From Nonomuraea basaltis (GTDB lineage: Bacteria; Actinomycetota; Actinomycetes; Streptosporangiales; Streptosporangiaceae), in NCBI RefSeq assembly GCF_005893125.1, contig NZ_VCJS01000100.1, positions 1 to 45,428 on the forward strand: a DNA stretch of 45,428 nt. The letters are read 5' to 3'. The notes beneath the pieces are model-generated. The model ran no database searches, was not told the DNA's origin, and saw only the letters and a program-made list of their open reading frames with translations. Position 1 is the stretch's first letter. Each line of letters opens with the position of its first letter. Of the stretch, positions 1 to 6,232 are shown in pieces. The translations under genes and the position numbers were made by a program.

Positions 1-27
1 GGGCTCGGAGATGTGTATAAGAGACAG
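1..27 (+). other. Residual Nextera transposase adapter (artefact)
   Basis: Bases 9-27 read AGATGTGTATAAGAGACAG, the 19-bp Tn5 mosaic end, and bases 1-8 match the end of the Nextera read-2 adapter. This is library-preparation sequence left at the contig edge. Genomic sequence begins at about base 28. The adapter also puts a stop codon in frame with the first gene at 18-20, so that gene's apparent internal ATG start is not meaningful. Confidence 0.97.
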
Positions 28-29
28 GG

Positions 30-593
30 TCGATCGGGGCCGGGACCGGGGCGATGGCGGGCGGGCTGGCCGGGGGCATCGGGACGGCCAGCGTCGTCCT
101 CCCCGACGGCACCACGGTGGCCGCCCTGGCCGTGGTCAACCCCGTGGGCTCCGTCCTTGACCCCGCCGACGGCACCCTGGCCGGCGCCAGATACGGCCTC
201 CCCGGCGAGTTCGGCCGTCTTCACCCCCCAACCCCCCACGAGGTCAAAGCCTGGAACCCGCAGAAGGCACCCTCCTTCAACACCACCATCGGCGTGGTCG
301 CGACCGACCGCACCCTCACCAAGGCCCAGTGCGGCAAGCTGGCCGCGGTGGCCCACGACGGCCTGGCCAGGGCGATCAGACCGGCCCACACCATGACCGA
401 CGGCGACACGATCTTCGCCCTGGCCACCTGCGCCACCGCCGCCCCCGCCCACGACGCGTTCCAGGACGTCCTGGCGGCAGGGGCGGACGTGTTCAGCCGC
501 GCCATCGCGCACGCCGTCCTCGCCGCGACCGGCCGGGAGGGCGCGCCCGCGTACCTCGACGTGTTCCCGAGCGCCACAGGGGGAGATACATGA
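30..593 (+). CDS. P1 family (S58/NylC-type) self-processing hydrolase, 5' truncated
   Basis: This is the C-terminal part of a P1/DmpA-like hydrolase, an N-terminal-nucleophile amidase or aminopeptidase family that includes NylC. The reading frame runs back to the adapter and the family's Gly-rich core (GAGTGAMAGGLAGGIGTAS) starts before the first ATG at 54, so the true start lies outside the window. Codons 279-284 encode Asn-Thr within SFNTTIGVVATD. This matches the NylC-type autocleavage site, where Thr becomes the nucleophile of the beta chain. DmpA relatives use Gly-Ser instead. The last codons overlap the downstream aldehyde dehydrogenase by ATGA, which indicates translational coupling. 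The substrate cannot be read from the sequence; small amides or omega-amino oligomers are possible. Confidence 0.85.
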   Translation, partial: SIGAGTGAMAGGLAGGIGTASVVLPDGTTVAALAVVNPVGSVLDPADGTLAGARYGLPGEFGRLHPPTPHEVKAWNPQKAPSFNTTIGVVATDRTLTKAQCGKLAAVAHDGLARAIRPAHTMTDGDTIFALATCATAAPAHDAFQDVLAAGADVFSRAIAHAVLAATGREGAPAYLDVFPSATGGDT

Positions 594-2017
594 CCATCGA
601 CACCGCATGGCCGGCCGGCCTGCCCATCGGGAACGGCTGGGTGGAAACCGATCAGACCTCGGACATCACCTTCCCGTACGACGGCTCCCTCGTCGCCACG
701 GCCCCCCTGGGAACGCCCGCCCACGCCGCGCGAGCCGTCGACGCGGCGCTCGCCGCCGCCCCCGCCATGGCCGCGCTGCCCTCGCACGCCCGCCGCGCCG
801 CCCTCATGAAGGCCTGCGACGCCCTCGCCGCGAACCGCGACGAGTTCGAGCGCCTGCTCGTCCTGGAGACCGGCAAGCCACTGGTGGACTGCAAGGTGGA
901 GGTGGCCAGGACGCTCATCACGCTTGCCACGGCCGCCGAGGAGGTGGCCAGGCTGCACGGCGAGACCGTGCCGCTCGACCTGCTGCCCTCGGGGGAGGGC
1001 CTGATCGGGTTCTGGACCCGACGCCCCATCGGCGTCGTCGTCGGCATCACGGGCTTCAACTACCCGCTGCTCCTCGCCGCCCACAAGATCGCGCCCGCCG
1101 TGGCGGCCGGCTGCCCCGTGATCGTCAAGCCCGCCCCCGCCACCCCGCTGGCCACGCTCTGGCTGGTACACCTCCTCCGCTCCGCCGGCGTCCTTCCCGG
1201 CGCGGCCGTGCAGCTCGTCACCGGAGACGTCGAGGTCGGCCGGACCCTGGTGGAGGACCGGCGGATCGGCGCGGTCTCGTTCACCGGCTCGGCCGCCGCC
1301 GGCCACGCCATCGCCCGCGGCGCCGCCCCCACCAAGGTGCTGCTGGAGCTCGGGTCGAACGCCGCGCTCATCGTGGCGGCCGACGCCGACCTGGAGGCCG
1401 CCGCGGACGCGGTCGTGCGCGGCGGCTACTACGCCTCGGGCCAGGCGTGCATCTCGGTGCAGCGGGTCCTGGTCGAGGAGCCGGTACGCGAGCAGTTCCT
1501 GTCCCTGCTGGCCGACCGCGTCAAGACCGTCGCCGTCGGCGACCCCCGCCTGCCGGCCACCCGCGTGGCCCCGCTGATCGACGCGGCCGCCACGGACCGC
1601 GTACTGGAGTGGATCGCCGCCTCCGGGGCCGAGCCGGTCACGGGCGGGCACCGCGACGGCCGGGCCATCGCGCCGACCGTGCTCGCCGGCGTCCCCGACG
1701 GGGCCGCCGCCTGGGACGAGGAGATCTTCGGCCCTGTCGTGTGCGTGCGCCCGGTGCCCGACCTGGACGCCGCCTTCGCCGCGGTCAACGAGTCCCGGTA
1801 CGGCCTGCACGCGGCGGTGTTCACCCGGTCGCTGGCCACGGCGTTCGCGGCGATCGAGCGGATCGAGGCCGGGGGTGTGGTGGTCAACGACGTGCCGGGG
1901 TTCCGGGCGGACAACATGCCGTACGGCGGCGTCAAGGATTCCGGGATCGGGCGCGAAGGGCCGCGCTTCGCGATCGAGGAGCTGACGGTCACCAAGATGG
2001 CGATCATCCGCCCGTAA
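590..2017 (+). CDS. Aldehyde dehydrogenase (NAD(P)-dependent)
   Basis: A 475-residue ALDH-fold enzyme that oxidises an aldehyde to a carboxylate. Visible elements are the cofactor-binding stretch GFNYPLLLAAHKIAPA, the SFTGS turn, the general base Glu253 in LLELGSN and the nucleophile Cys287 in SGQACISVQR, 34 residues apart as in classical ALDHs. The SGQxCISVQR form is typical of the lactaldehyde and non-phosphorylating GAPDH side of the superfamily, but the substrate is not determined. The ATG at 590 overlaps the stop of the upstream NylC-like hydrolase; the open frame extends further upstream but without family similarity. Coupling to an amidase suggests oxidation of a semialdehyde formed downstream of amide cleavage (inference). 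Confidence 0.88.
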   Translation: MTIDTAWPAGLPIGNGWVETDQTSDITFPYDGSLVATAPLGTPAHAARAVDAALAAAPAMAALPSHARRAALMKACDALAANRDEFERLLVLETGKPLVDCKVEVARTLITLATAAEEVARLHGETVPLDLLPSGEGLIGFWTRRPIGVVVGITGFNYPLLLAAHKIAPAVAAGCPVIVKPAPATPLATLWLVHLLRSAGVLPGAAVQLVTGDVEVGRTLVEDRRIGAVSFTGSAAAGHAIARGAAPTKVLLELGSNAALIVAADADLEAAADAVVRGGYYASGQACISVQRVLVEEPVREQFLSLLADRVKTVAVGDPRLPATRVAPLIDAAATDRVLEWIAASGAEPVTGGHRDGRAIAPTVLAGVPDGAAAWDEEIFGPVVCVRPVPDLDAAFAAVNESRYGLHAAVFTRSLATAFAAIERIEAGGVVVNDVPGFRADNMPYGGVKDSGIGREGPRFAIEELTVTKMAIIRP

Positions 2018-2070
2018 GGCTCACAGGTTTTCGAAGGCATCCCTAGTGTTACGTAGGTATACTTCTGTGC

Positions 2071-2337
2071 ATGGAGTTGCTGCGGTTGTCCAAGGCGGCG
2101 AAGCGTCTGGGGGTGCGCCCGATGACGTTTCGCCAGTGGGCGATCGACGGCAAGATACCGTTCTGCTGGGTGGGGCGTGAACGCCGGTTCTCCTCGGTCG
2201 ATGTGGAGAACTTCAAGCGCGGTGATGCGGCTTCGCGGTCCCGGCGGGAGGTGCTGTACGTGCGGGTGTCCGGCTCGTCGGGGCAGGGGCGGCTGCTGGC
2301 CGAGACCGGACGGTGTCCGCAGGACCGCGCCGCATGA
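2071..2337 (+). pseudogene. tnpA: IS607 TnpA serine recombinase, truncated
   Basis: The 88-residue product begins with a MerR/Xis-like helix-turn-helix (LSKAAKRLGVRPMTFRQWAIDGKIP, residues 6-30) followed by the WVGRERRFSSVDVENF wing. It then enters the resolvase domain at VLYVRVSGSSGQ, which contains the expected catalytic serine region. IS607 recombinases are about 200 residues long. Here nearly all of the catalytic domain after the first strand is missing, while the ATGA overlap with tnpB is kept. That pattern suggests an internal deletion inside tnpA rather than loss of its 3' end. It could still bind DNA but should not catalyse recombination. Confidence 0.85.
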
Positions 2338-4352
2338 GCCGCAAGGTCGCGCTGGCCGACGGCCAGAGCGCCCGCACCGCGACCGCCCGCGCGCTGCTGC
2401 GCGGCGGGGTGGAGGAGAAGACCGGCGAGGCGCTGTCAGCGCGGGCCGTGGCCGAGCGGGTGGGCTGGGGTGCGGACCTGGCCGCTGGGATGGTTGCCGA
2501 TCTGCTCGCCGGGCATTGGACTGCCGCAGATGTGGCGGTGCTGGCCGCGGGGGTGGACGGTGTGGGCCGCCGGTTGCCGTCGAAGGCGTGGATGGCGCTG
2601 CGCAGGCTGGGCTGGGACGTGTCCGCCCCGGCGGGGGTGAAGGTCAATGACCGGGTCGTGCGGATGGTTCAGGAGCAGGCCGGGCGGTTGTTGCGGTCGG
2701 CGCAGCACCGTGCCGAGCTGACCGCCGGGGTCCTCAAAACCTGGCCCGCCGACCCAGCCAAGCGCACGGCGGCCGAGTGGGACGCGGTGCGTGAGGCGAT
2801 CCCCGACGGCCGGTCCCTGCCTGGCAGCGTGATCAAGGCGCGGACCCGGCACATCACCGCCTTCGTGTCCACGCATGGGCGGCTGCCGGTGGATGTGTTC
2901 GAGTTGGAGGACGCGCCGCGGGCGGCGCGGATGCTGGTGCTGGCCGCGGTGGATCGGCAGCAGGCGACCCTGGAACGCGCCGAGGACAACCCCGCCAGGG
3001 TGTTGCTCCGGCTGCAGTTGCCCACCCGCCCGGATCCGCGCTCGTATGCCGACTGGCAGTGGGTGGCCTGCCCGCTCGCCCTGCCGTCCACCGTGCCCGC
3101 CGATGCGGTGCTGCACCTGCCCACGCTGCGCCCGAAGGACGGGAAGGTGTACGCCGACCTGTCGTTCTCCCACGCCGTCCCCCAAGCCGAGCGGACCGGG
3201 CACACTGTGGCGCTGGGGGTGGACTGGGGGCTGAACACCCTGCTCAGTGCGGGCGCCGTGCGCCGTCACGGCGACCAGAGCATCACCGCGCTGGGGGCCG
3301 GTGCCCAGTTCCGGGCCGCCGGGGTGATGGCCCGCCAGCACCGGCTGCGTCGCCAGGGCGAACGCCTGCACGCCAAGACCGACGCCTACGAGCACCTCGT
3401 CGGTGAGGACGAGGATCACCGCCTGGTCGCCAAGCACGCCGTGCTGAAGGCTGAGCGTCAGTGTGTGGCCGATCGGCGCACGGGCCTGAACGACGCGCTG
3501 GCCTGGTCGGCCGCCCGGTGGGCCGTGGATCAGGCCATCGCCGCTCGCTCGACGGTGATCTATGTGGAGGATCTGCGGTCGATGGAGGCCAAGGGCATGG
3601 GCCGCACCCTGGGTACCCGCCTGTCCCAGGCCGTGCGCGGACAGATCGTCGACAACATGCGGCACCTGGCCGCCGAGGTCGGTATCGCGGTGGTCACCGT
3701 CCCCGCGCGCAACACCTCCAAGCACTGCCCGCAATGCCTGGTCCCGTTGCGGCACTGCAAGGCCCCTGACCGGCCCACCACACCCGGGTGGAAGTGGGCG
3801 ATCTGCCCCAACCCCGGCTGCGGCTGGCAGGGCGATCGCGACCACGGCGCCTGGCGCCGCATCGCCGCCCGCGGCCTCACCCACCAGGACAAGACCATCG
3901 TTGCCGACCGCGCCAGCGGCCACATGGCCATCCCCCGCGTCATCGATAAGCTCGAAGCCGACGCGGTCGTCAGGCCGGCCACACTCACGACCACACCCGA
4001 GGCTCGCCGGGCCGACCGGTCCAAGACCGGCCCCACCCGGCATCGCACGACCTCACGCTCCGTGCCTAGGCGACGCGGAGCACCCTCCACCCCCGGCCCC
4101 CACAGGCCGGCGGGTCAGCGTCCGGAGGGACACGCTCACACGGACCGCAGGCTGCCCCGCGCGGCCCGCCGGTACCAGGGCGTGCGCACAACCAATGTGC
4201 ACACGATCAGCTCAAGCACACCCACCACCCGCCGGCACCGGCCGCGAGGGGCGGCACTGGGCGCGGGCTTCCACATGCATGCCCACGCCACCCCACCACG
4301 GTGGGAAACACATCCCCAGTCCGAAACCATAACCGGACTAAGGATCGCTTAG
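2334..4352 (+). CDS. tnpB: TnpB, RNA-guided endonuclease of IS607 type
   Basis: A 672-residue TnpB-family protein, ancestor-type of Cas12, expected to cut DNA guided by an omega RNA made from the element's right end. The RuvC triad is present: Asp297 (GVDWGLNTLL), Glu412 (IYVEDLRSME) and Asp503 (GDRDHGAWRRIA). A zinc ribbon lies between the last two, with cysteines 465, 468, 491 and 496 (CPQC and CPNPGC). The usual DRDxNAA signature is DRDHGAW here. The start at 2334 is chosen for the ATGA overlap with tnpA; an earlier in-frame ATG at 2313 lies inside tnpA. The last 130 residues are Arg/Pro/His-rich and probably reflect reading through the guide-RNA region rather than a folded domain. Confidence 0.88.
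   Translation: MSRKVALADGQSARTATARALLRGGVEEKTGEALSARAVAERVGWGADLAAGMVADLLAGHWTAADVAVLAAGVDGVGRRLPSKAWMALRRLGWDVSAPAGVKVNDRVVRMVQEQAGRLLRSAQHRAELTAGVLKTWPADPAKRTAAEWDAVREAIPDGRSLPGSVIKARTRHITAFVSTHGRLPVDVFELEDAPRAARMLVLAAVDRQQATLERAEDNPARVLLRLQLPTRPDPRSYADWQWVACPLALPSTVPADAVLHLPTLRPKDGKVYADLSFSHAVPQAERTGHTVALGVDWGLNTLLSAGAVRRHGDQSITALGAGAQFRAAGVMARQHRLRRQGERLHAKTDAYEHLVGEDEDHRLVAKHAVLKAERQCVADRRTGLNDALAWSAARWAVDQAIAARSTVIYVEDLRSMEAKGMGRTLGTRLSQAVRGQIVDNMRHLAAEVGIAVVTVPARNTSKHCPQCLVPLRHCKAPDRPTTPGWKWAICPNPGCGWQGDRDHGAWRRIAARGLTHQDKTIVADRASGHMAIPRVIDKLEADAVVRPATLTTTPEARRADRSKTGPTRHRTTSRSVPRRRGAPSTPGPHRPAGQRPEGHAHTDRRLPRAARRYQGVRTTNVHTISSSTPTTRRHRPRGAALGAGFHMHAHATPPRWETHPQSETITGLRIA
4288..4340 (+). 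ncRNA. Candidate 3' end of the omega RNA scaffold
   Basis: Just before the presumed right end of the element, and still inside the tnpB frame, are two hairpins: CCCAC(4)GTGGG at 4292-4305 and AGTCCG(10)CGGACT at 4318-4339. TnpB guide RNAs overlap the 3' end of tnpB and run across the right end so that flanking DNA supplies the guide. The position and paired structure fit that model, but RNA ends, and therefore the guide (possibly starting near 4340-4345), are inferred. Confidence 0.45.
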
Positions 4353-4404
4353 CTGATCAGAGACGCTCCTGACAGGTCCTTGCCTTTCGGCGGCGCATCC
4401 AGCA

Positions 4405-4449
4405 GACCGCGGCGGAAAGCTCTTTCCCGAAGGGCTTTCCGCCGCGGTC
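4405..4449. terminator. 16-bp perfect stem terminator of csbD copy 1
   Basis: GACCGCGGCGGAAAGC (4405-4420) pairs perfectly with 4434-4449 around a 13-nt loop. It lies 20 bp beyond the stop of the minus-strand csbD gene. There is no clear U-tract, as is common in actinomycetes. A nearly equivalent hairpin follows the second csbD copy. Confidence 0.8.
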
Positions 4450-4468
4450 GTTCAGTATTGATGGATCG

Positions 4469-4642
4469 CTACTTCTTGAAGGCGTCCTTCACCTTCTCCT
4501 TTGCTTGCCTGAGATTGGCTTTGGCCTTCTCTGCCTTCCCCTTGGCCTGCAGAGACTCATCATCGGTGACGTCCCCGACACGCTCCTTGGCCATGCCTTT
4601 GATCTCCTCGGCCTTTCCCTTGGCCTTGTCCTTCCGAGCCAT
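4469..4642 (-). CDS. CsbD family stress protein, copy 1
   Basis: The 57-residue product is a typical CsbD-like protein: highly charged, Lys/Glu/Ala-rich, helical, starting MARKDKAKGKAEEIKG and containing the family core RVGDVTDDESLQAKGKAEK. CsbD proteins belong to the general stress (sigma B-type) response of Gram-positive bacteria; their molecular role is unknown. The ATG at 4642 follows the strong Shine-Dalgarno GGGGGGAGG. The open frame upstream is remnant sequence, not part of this protein. It is about 70% similar by eye to copy 2 at 5334-5486, and both have long-stem terminators. Confidence 0.9.
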   Translation of the reverse strand: MARKDKAKGKAEEIKGMAKERVGDVTDDESLQAKGKAEKAKANLRQAKEKVKDAFKK

Positions 4643-4675
4643 ATCGGCCTCCCCCCTTGCGGCGCATTGTCCGAG

Positions 4676-4797
4676 ATCCAGGAATCGAGAAATTCCACTG
4701 CCCGAACAACAGGGGATTACGCGCTTCTCCTTCACAGGGCGTTTCGGCCGCGGGGAACCCGCCGCCCGCACGCCGTGAGGCGCACGTCCACCAGTGC
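4676..4797 (-). pseudogene. Remnant of acyltransferase C-terminus, copy 1
   Basis: Read on the minus strand this encodes fragments such as HWW, then FPAAETPCEGEA and LLFGQWNF. These correspond to HWWRVPAAEVPREREA and WLFGQWEF in the better kept remnant at 5587-5795. The DNA is also alike (ATCCAGGAATCGA at 4676 and 5587). It is a decayed, frameshifted copy of the same C-terminal acyltransferase segment. The rest of the gap up to 4947 shows no gene. Confidence 0.6.
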
Positions 4798-4848
4798 GAG
4801 GCGGTCGTGGAGAGGATTTGGTCCGACCTTTTTGTCAATTATGTGTTT

Positions 4849-4870
4849 GTTTGAACAGTTTGGGGGGTAG
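4849..4870 (+). promoter_or_regulatory. Sigma B-like promoter (GTTT-N12-GGGTAG)
   Basis: GTTT at 4849-4852 and GGGTAG at 4865-4870 are 12 nt apart, close to the GTTT-N12-15-GGGTAT pattern of SigB-type stress promoters in actinomycetes. It lies in an AT-rich patch about 80 bp upstream of the small ORF at 4948 and points towards the SRPBCC remnant. The last base (G for T) departs from the consensus. Confidence 0.45.
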
Positions 4871-4947
4871 TGCGACCACTTCTCCTCGCACGGCACCCGC
4901 TCACGGCGGGCGGTCGAGGCGAGGTGGGAGAGCGAGGAGCACTGATC

Positions 4948-5046
4948 ATGAAAGACAGCACCCGCGTGGCACTGGCCGTCGCCGACACGAGCAGGCAGGA
5001 GGAGTACGCGGAAGAGCCGCACCTGGCCGGAAGGGACCGGAGGTGA
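4948..5046 (+). pseudogene. Small ORF, probable remnant of a stress-locus gene
   Basis: A 32-residue ORF (MKDSTRVALAVADTSRQ...) with an upstream GAGGAGC. Its first dozen residues resemble the start of small actinomycete proteins commonly encoded just before SRPBCC proteins, whose next segment is a membrane helix. That helix is missing here and the tail is short and charged, so an internal deletion is likely. The assignment rests on a short match and on the neighbouring SRPBCC remnant. It could instead be a genuine tiny gene. Confidence 0.35.
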
Positions 5047-5056
5047 GGACACCGTC

Positions 5057-5259
5057 ATGGGAGCCGTCAGCGTCGAATCGATCGACATCGGGGCACCGGC
5101 GCGCGTCGTCTACGACGAGTGGACTTTCCGGGCTTCATGAAGAAGGTCGAGACCGTGGAGCAGGTGCCCGGCCACCGGATCATCTGGCGGTCCGCGGGCG
5201 GCAAGGTCCGCGTCGACGGCGCCGCGACGTTTCACGAGCTCGCGCCCGATCTCGGCTGA
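5057..5259 (+). pseudogene. SRPBCC/cyclase-like protein remnant, frameshifted
   Basis: The ATG at 5057 starts GAVSVESIDIGAPARVVYDEWT, the typical first strand and helix of SRPBCC (polyketide cyclase/START-like) proteins, and then meets a stop. In the next frame FPGFMKKVETVEQV continues where the family normally has EFPRFMEGVEEV, followed by RIIWRSAGGKVRVDGAATFHELAPDLG and a stop. A small deletion at about 5123-5130 shifts the frame, and a second stretch of the domain is missing before RIIWRS. The gene is therefore broken. The reader may check for a sequencing error, but two separate losses argue for true decay. Confidence 0.7.
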
Positions 5260-5271
5260 GCGGCCGTGACG

Positions 5272-5314
5272 GACAGCGGCGGAAGCCCACTCTTGAAGGG
5301 CTTCCGCCGCTGTC
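5272..5314. terminator. 17-bp perfect stem terminator of csbD copy 2
   Basis: GACAGCGGCGGAAGCCC (5272-5288) pairs perfectly with 5298-5314 around a 9-nt loop. It sits 19 bp past the minus-strand csbD stop and 12 bp past the SRPBCC remnant stop, so it can serve both strands. Its core CGGCGGAA...TTCCGCCG is shared with the terminator of csbD copy 1. Confidence 0.8.
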
Positions 5315-5333
5315 ATCGGCGTTGACCGAGTTT

Positions 5334-5486
5334 CTACTTCTTGAAAACGCCCTTCACCTTCTCCGTTGCCTGCTTGAGGTTGGCCTTGACCTTTTCTACC
5401 TTCCCCTTGGCCTGCAGAGACTTGTCGCCGGTGATGTCCCCGACACGCTCCTTGGCCTTGCCCGTGGCCTTGTCCTTCCGGGTCAT
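5334..5486 (-). CDS. CsbD family stress protein, copy 2
   Basis: A 50-residue CsbD-like protein starting MTRKDKATGKAKERVGD, with the family core SLQAKGKVEKVKANLKQATEKVK. It lacks seven residues (the EEIKGMA region) relative to copy 1. The start at 5486 is supported by the Shine-Dalgarno GGGAGG. The frame stays open upstream through an acyltransferase remnant, so automatic annotation may give a falsely long protein beginning near 5771. The role is expected to be general stress protection; mechanism unknown. Confidence 0.88.
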   Translation of the reverse strand: MTRKDKATGKAKERVGDITGDKSLQAKGKVEKVKANLKQATEKVKGVFKK

Positions 5487-5586
5487 ATCGCCCTCCCACC
5501 GCGCGACACATGGTCTGTATGAACACTCTGGTTCGATGCCCGCAGTTGCGCCTTCTTGTGCGGACACGTGCGCACGGTTTTCCGTT

Positions 5587-5795
5587 ATCCAGGAATCGAT
5601 AAATTCCCACTGCCCGAATAGCCAGCGGATACACGCCTCTCGTTCACGGGGCACCTCGGCCGCCGGGACCCGCCACCAATGCGCCGTGATGTGCGCGGCC
5701 AGCGGCAGCTTGCGCCAGATGTCCCCGACGGTGACCAGGTCGTCCAGGCCGGTGTGCGCCACGAAGATCACGTCGGCTGCGAGCGGTTCGACCTG
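5587..5795 (-). pseudogene. Acyltransferase C-terminal fragment, copy 2
   Basis: The minus strand encodes VEPLAADVIFVAHTGLDDLVTVGDIW, then LPLAAHITAHWWRVPAAEVPREREA and WLFGQWEFIDSWI, which I recognise as the C-terminal part of actinomycete lysophospholipid acyltransferases. The N-terminal half with the HxxxxD active site is missing upstream, and there is no own stop: the frame continues into csbD copy 2. It is a 5'-truncated remnant. The same segment, more decayed, precedes csbD copy 1. Confidence 0.65.
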
Positions 5796-5891
5796 TCTCC
5801 GTCCGATCTCAACATCGACCTGGGACCGCTCGGCCCGCTCCTTCCCCGGGAGTGACCGCCTGTCCCTGCTCGTGACTGCCCTTTCTCGACC

Positions 5892-5924
5892 GGCGGCCGC
5901 GACCCGTGCCGGGCCGCGGCCGCC
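5892..5924. terminator. Terminator of the short DUF4142 gene
   Basis: GGCGGCCGCG (5892-5901) pairs with CGCGGCCGCC (5915-5924). Inside, CCCG/CGGG extends the stem after one mismatch, with a 3-nt loop. It begins 12 bp past the stop of the minus-strand gene at 5937-6167. Confidence 0.75.
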
Positions 5925-5936
5925 GGGGGCACGCCG

Positions 5937-6167
5937 CTACTGCTCGTCGCGGAACCTGCCCGCTGCGATCTCGGCGAGGTGTCCGCGATGCGCCTGCCGC
6001 AGGTAAGCCCTGTCCTGCCTGGAGGCGTGCAGCAGCGTGCCGGACTCCGCGATGGAGGCCGTCACGGGGGCGGCCACCGTCTGGGCCTGCGCCTGCGCTG
6101 CCGGGGCTATGGTCAATGCCAGCACGGCCGCGAGACTCGCGGGTGCTAATTTCCGTGCTGTACCCAT
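5937..6167 (-). CDS. Short secreted DUF4142-type protein (truncated form)
   Basis: A 76-residue product with a Sec signal peptide (ASLAAVLALTIAPAAQAQA). The mature part, SRQDRAYLRQAHRGHLAEIAAGRF, matches the first helix of DUF4142 proteins; compare SEQDRAWMSTIHGGNLAEIQAGRL in the full-length relative at 16615-17148. The other three helices of the ferritin-like bundle are absent. The ATG at 6167 has a very good Shine-Dalgarno (GGAAGGAGGG) and a strong terminator follows directly, so the gene is neatly delimited despite being short. It may be a fossil trimmed by deletion or a functional one-helix exported peptide. Confidence 0.6.
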   Translation of the reverse strand: MGTARKLAPASLAAVLALTIAPAAQAQAQTVAAPVTASIAESGTLLHASRQDRAYLRQAHRGHLAEIAAGRFRDEQ

Positions 6168-6232
6168 GGTTGGGTCCCTCCTTCCGTGGATGGACCCGTG
6201 CCTGCTGCCCTATTCCGGCAGGGATATTCACC

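Larger units (their letters stand above)
2040..4345 (+). mobile_element. IS607-like element (approximate ends)
   Basis: This unit holds an N-terminal fragment of a serine recombinase (TnpA) overlapping a full-length TnpB gene by ATGA, the usual IS607 order. The left end is probably in the AT-richer stretch at 2040-2070 that contains GTATAC. The right end is probably just after the hairpin at 4318-4339. IS607 elements lack terminal inverted repeats and make no fixed-length target duplication, so neither end can be proven here. Because TnpA is truncated, the element probably cannot move by itself. Confidence 0.8.

Noticed and set aside
221..1810. 529-codon minus-strand frame over the hydrolase and aldehyde dehydrogenase
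   Set aside because: Low-complexity Gly/Arg/Val shadow of a high-GC gene; no family signal, while the plus strand carries clear motifs.
4469..4771. Longer CsbD protein of 100 residues
   Set aside because: The extra 43 residues come from acyltransferase remnant sequence, and the strong ribosome site is at the internal ATG 4642.
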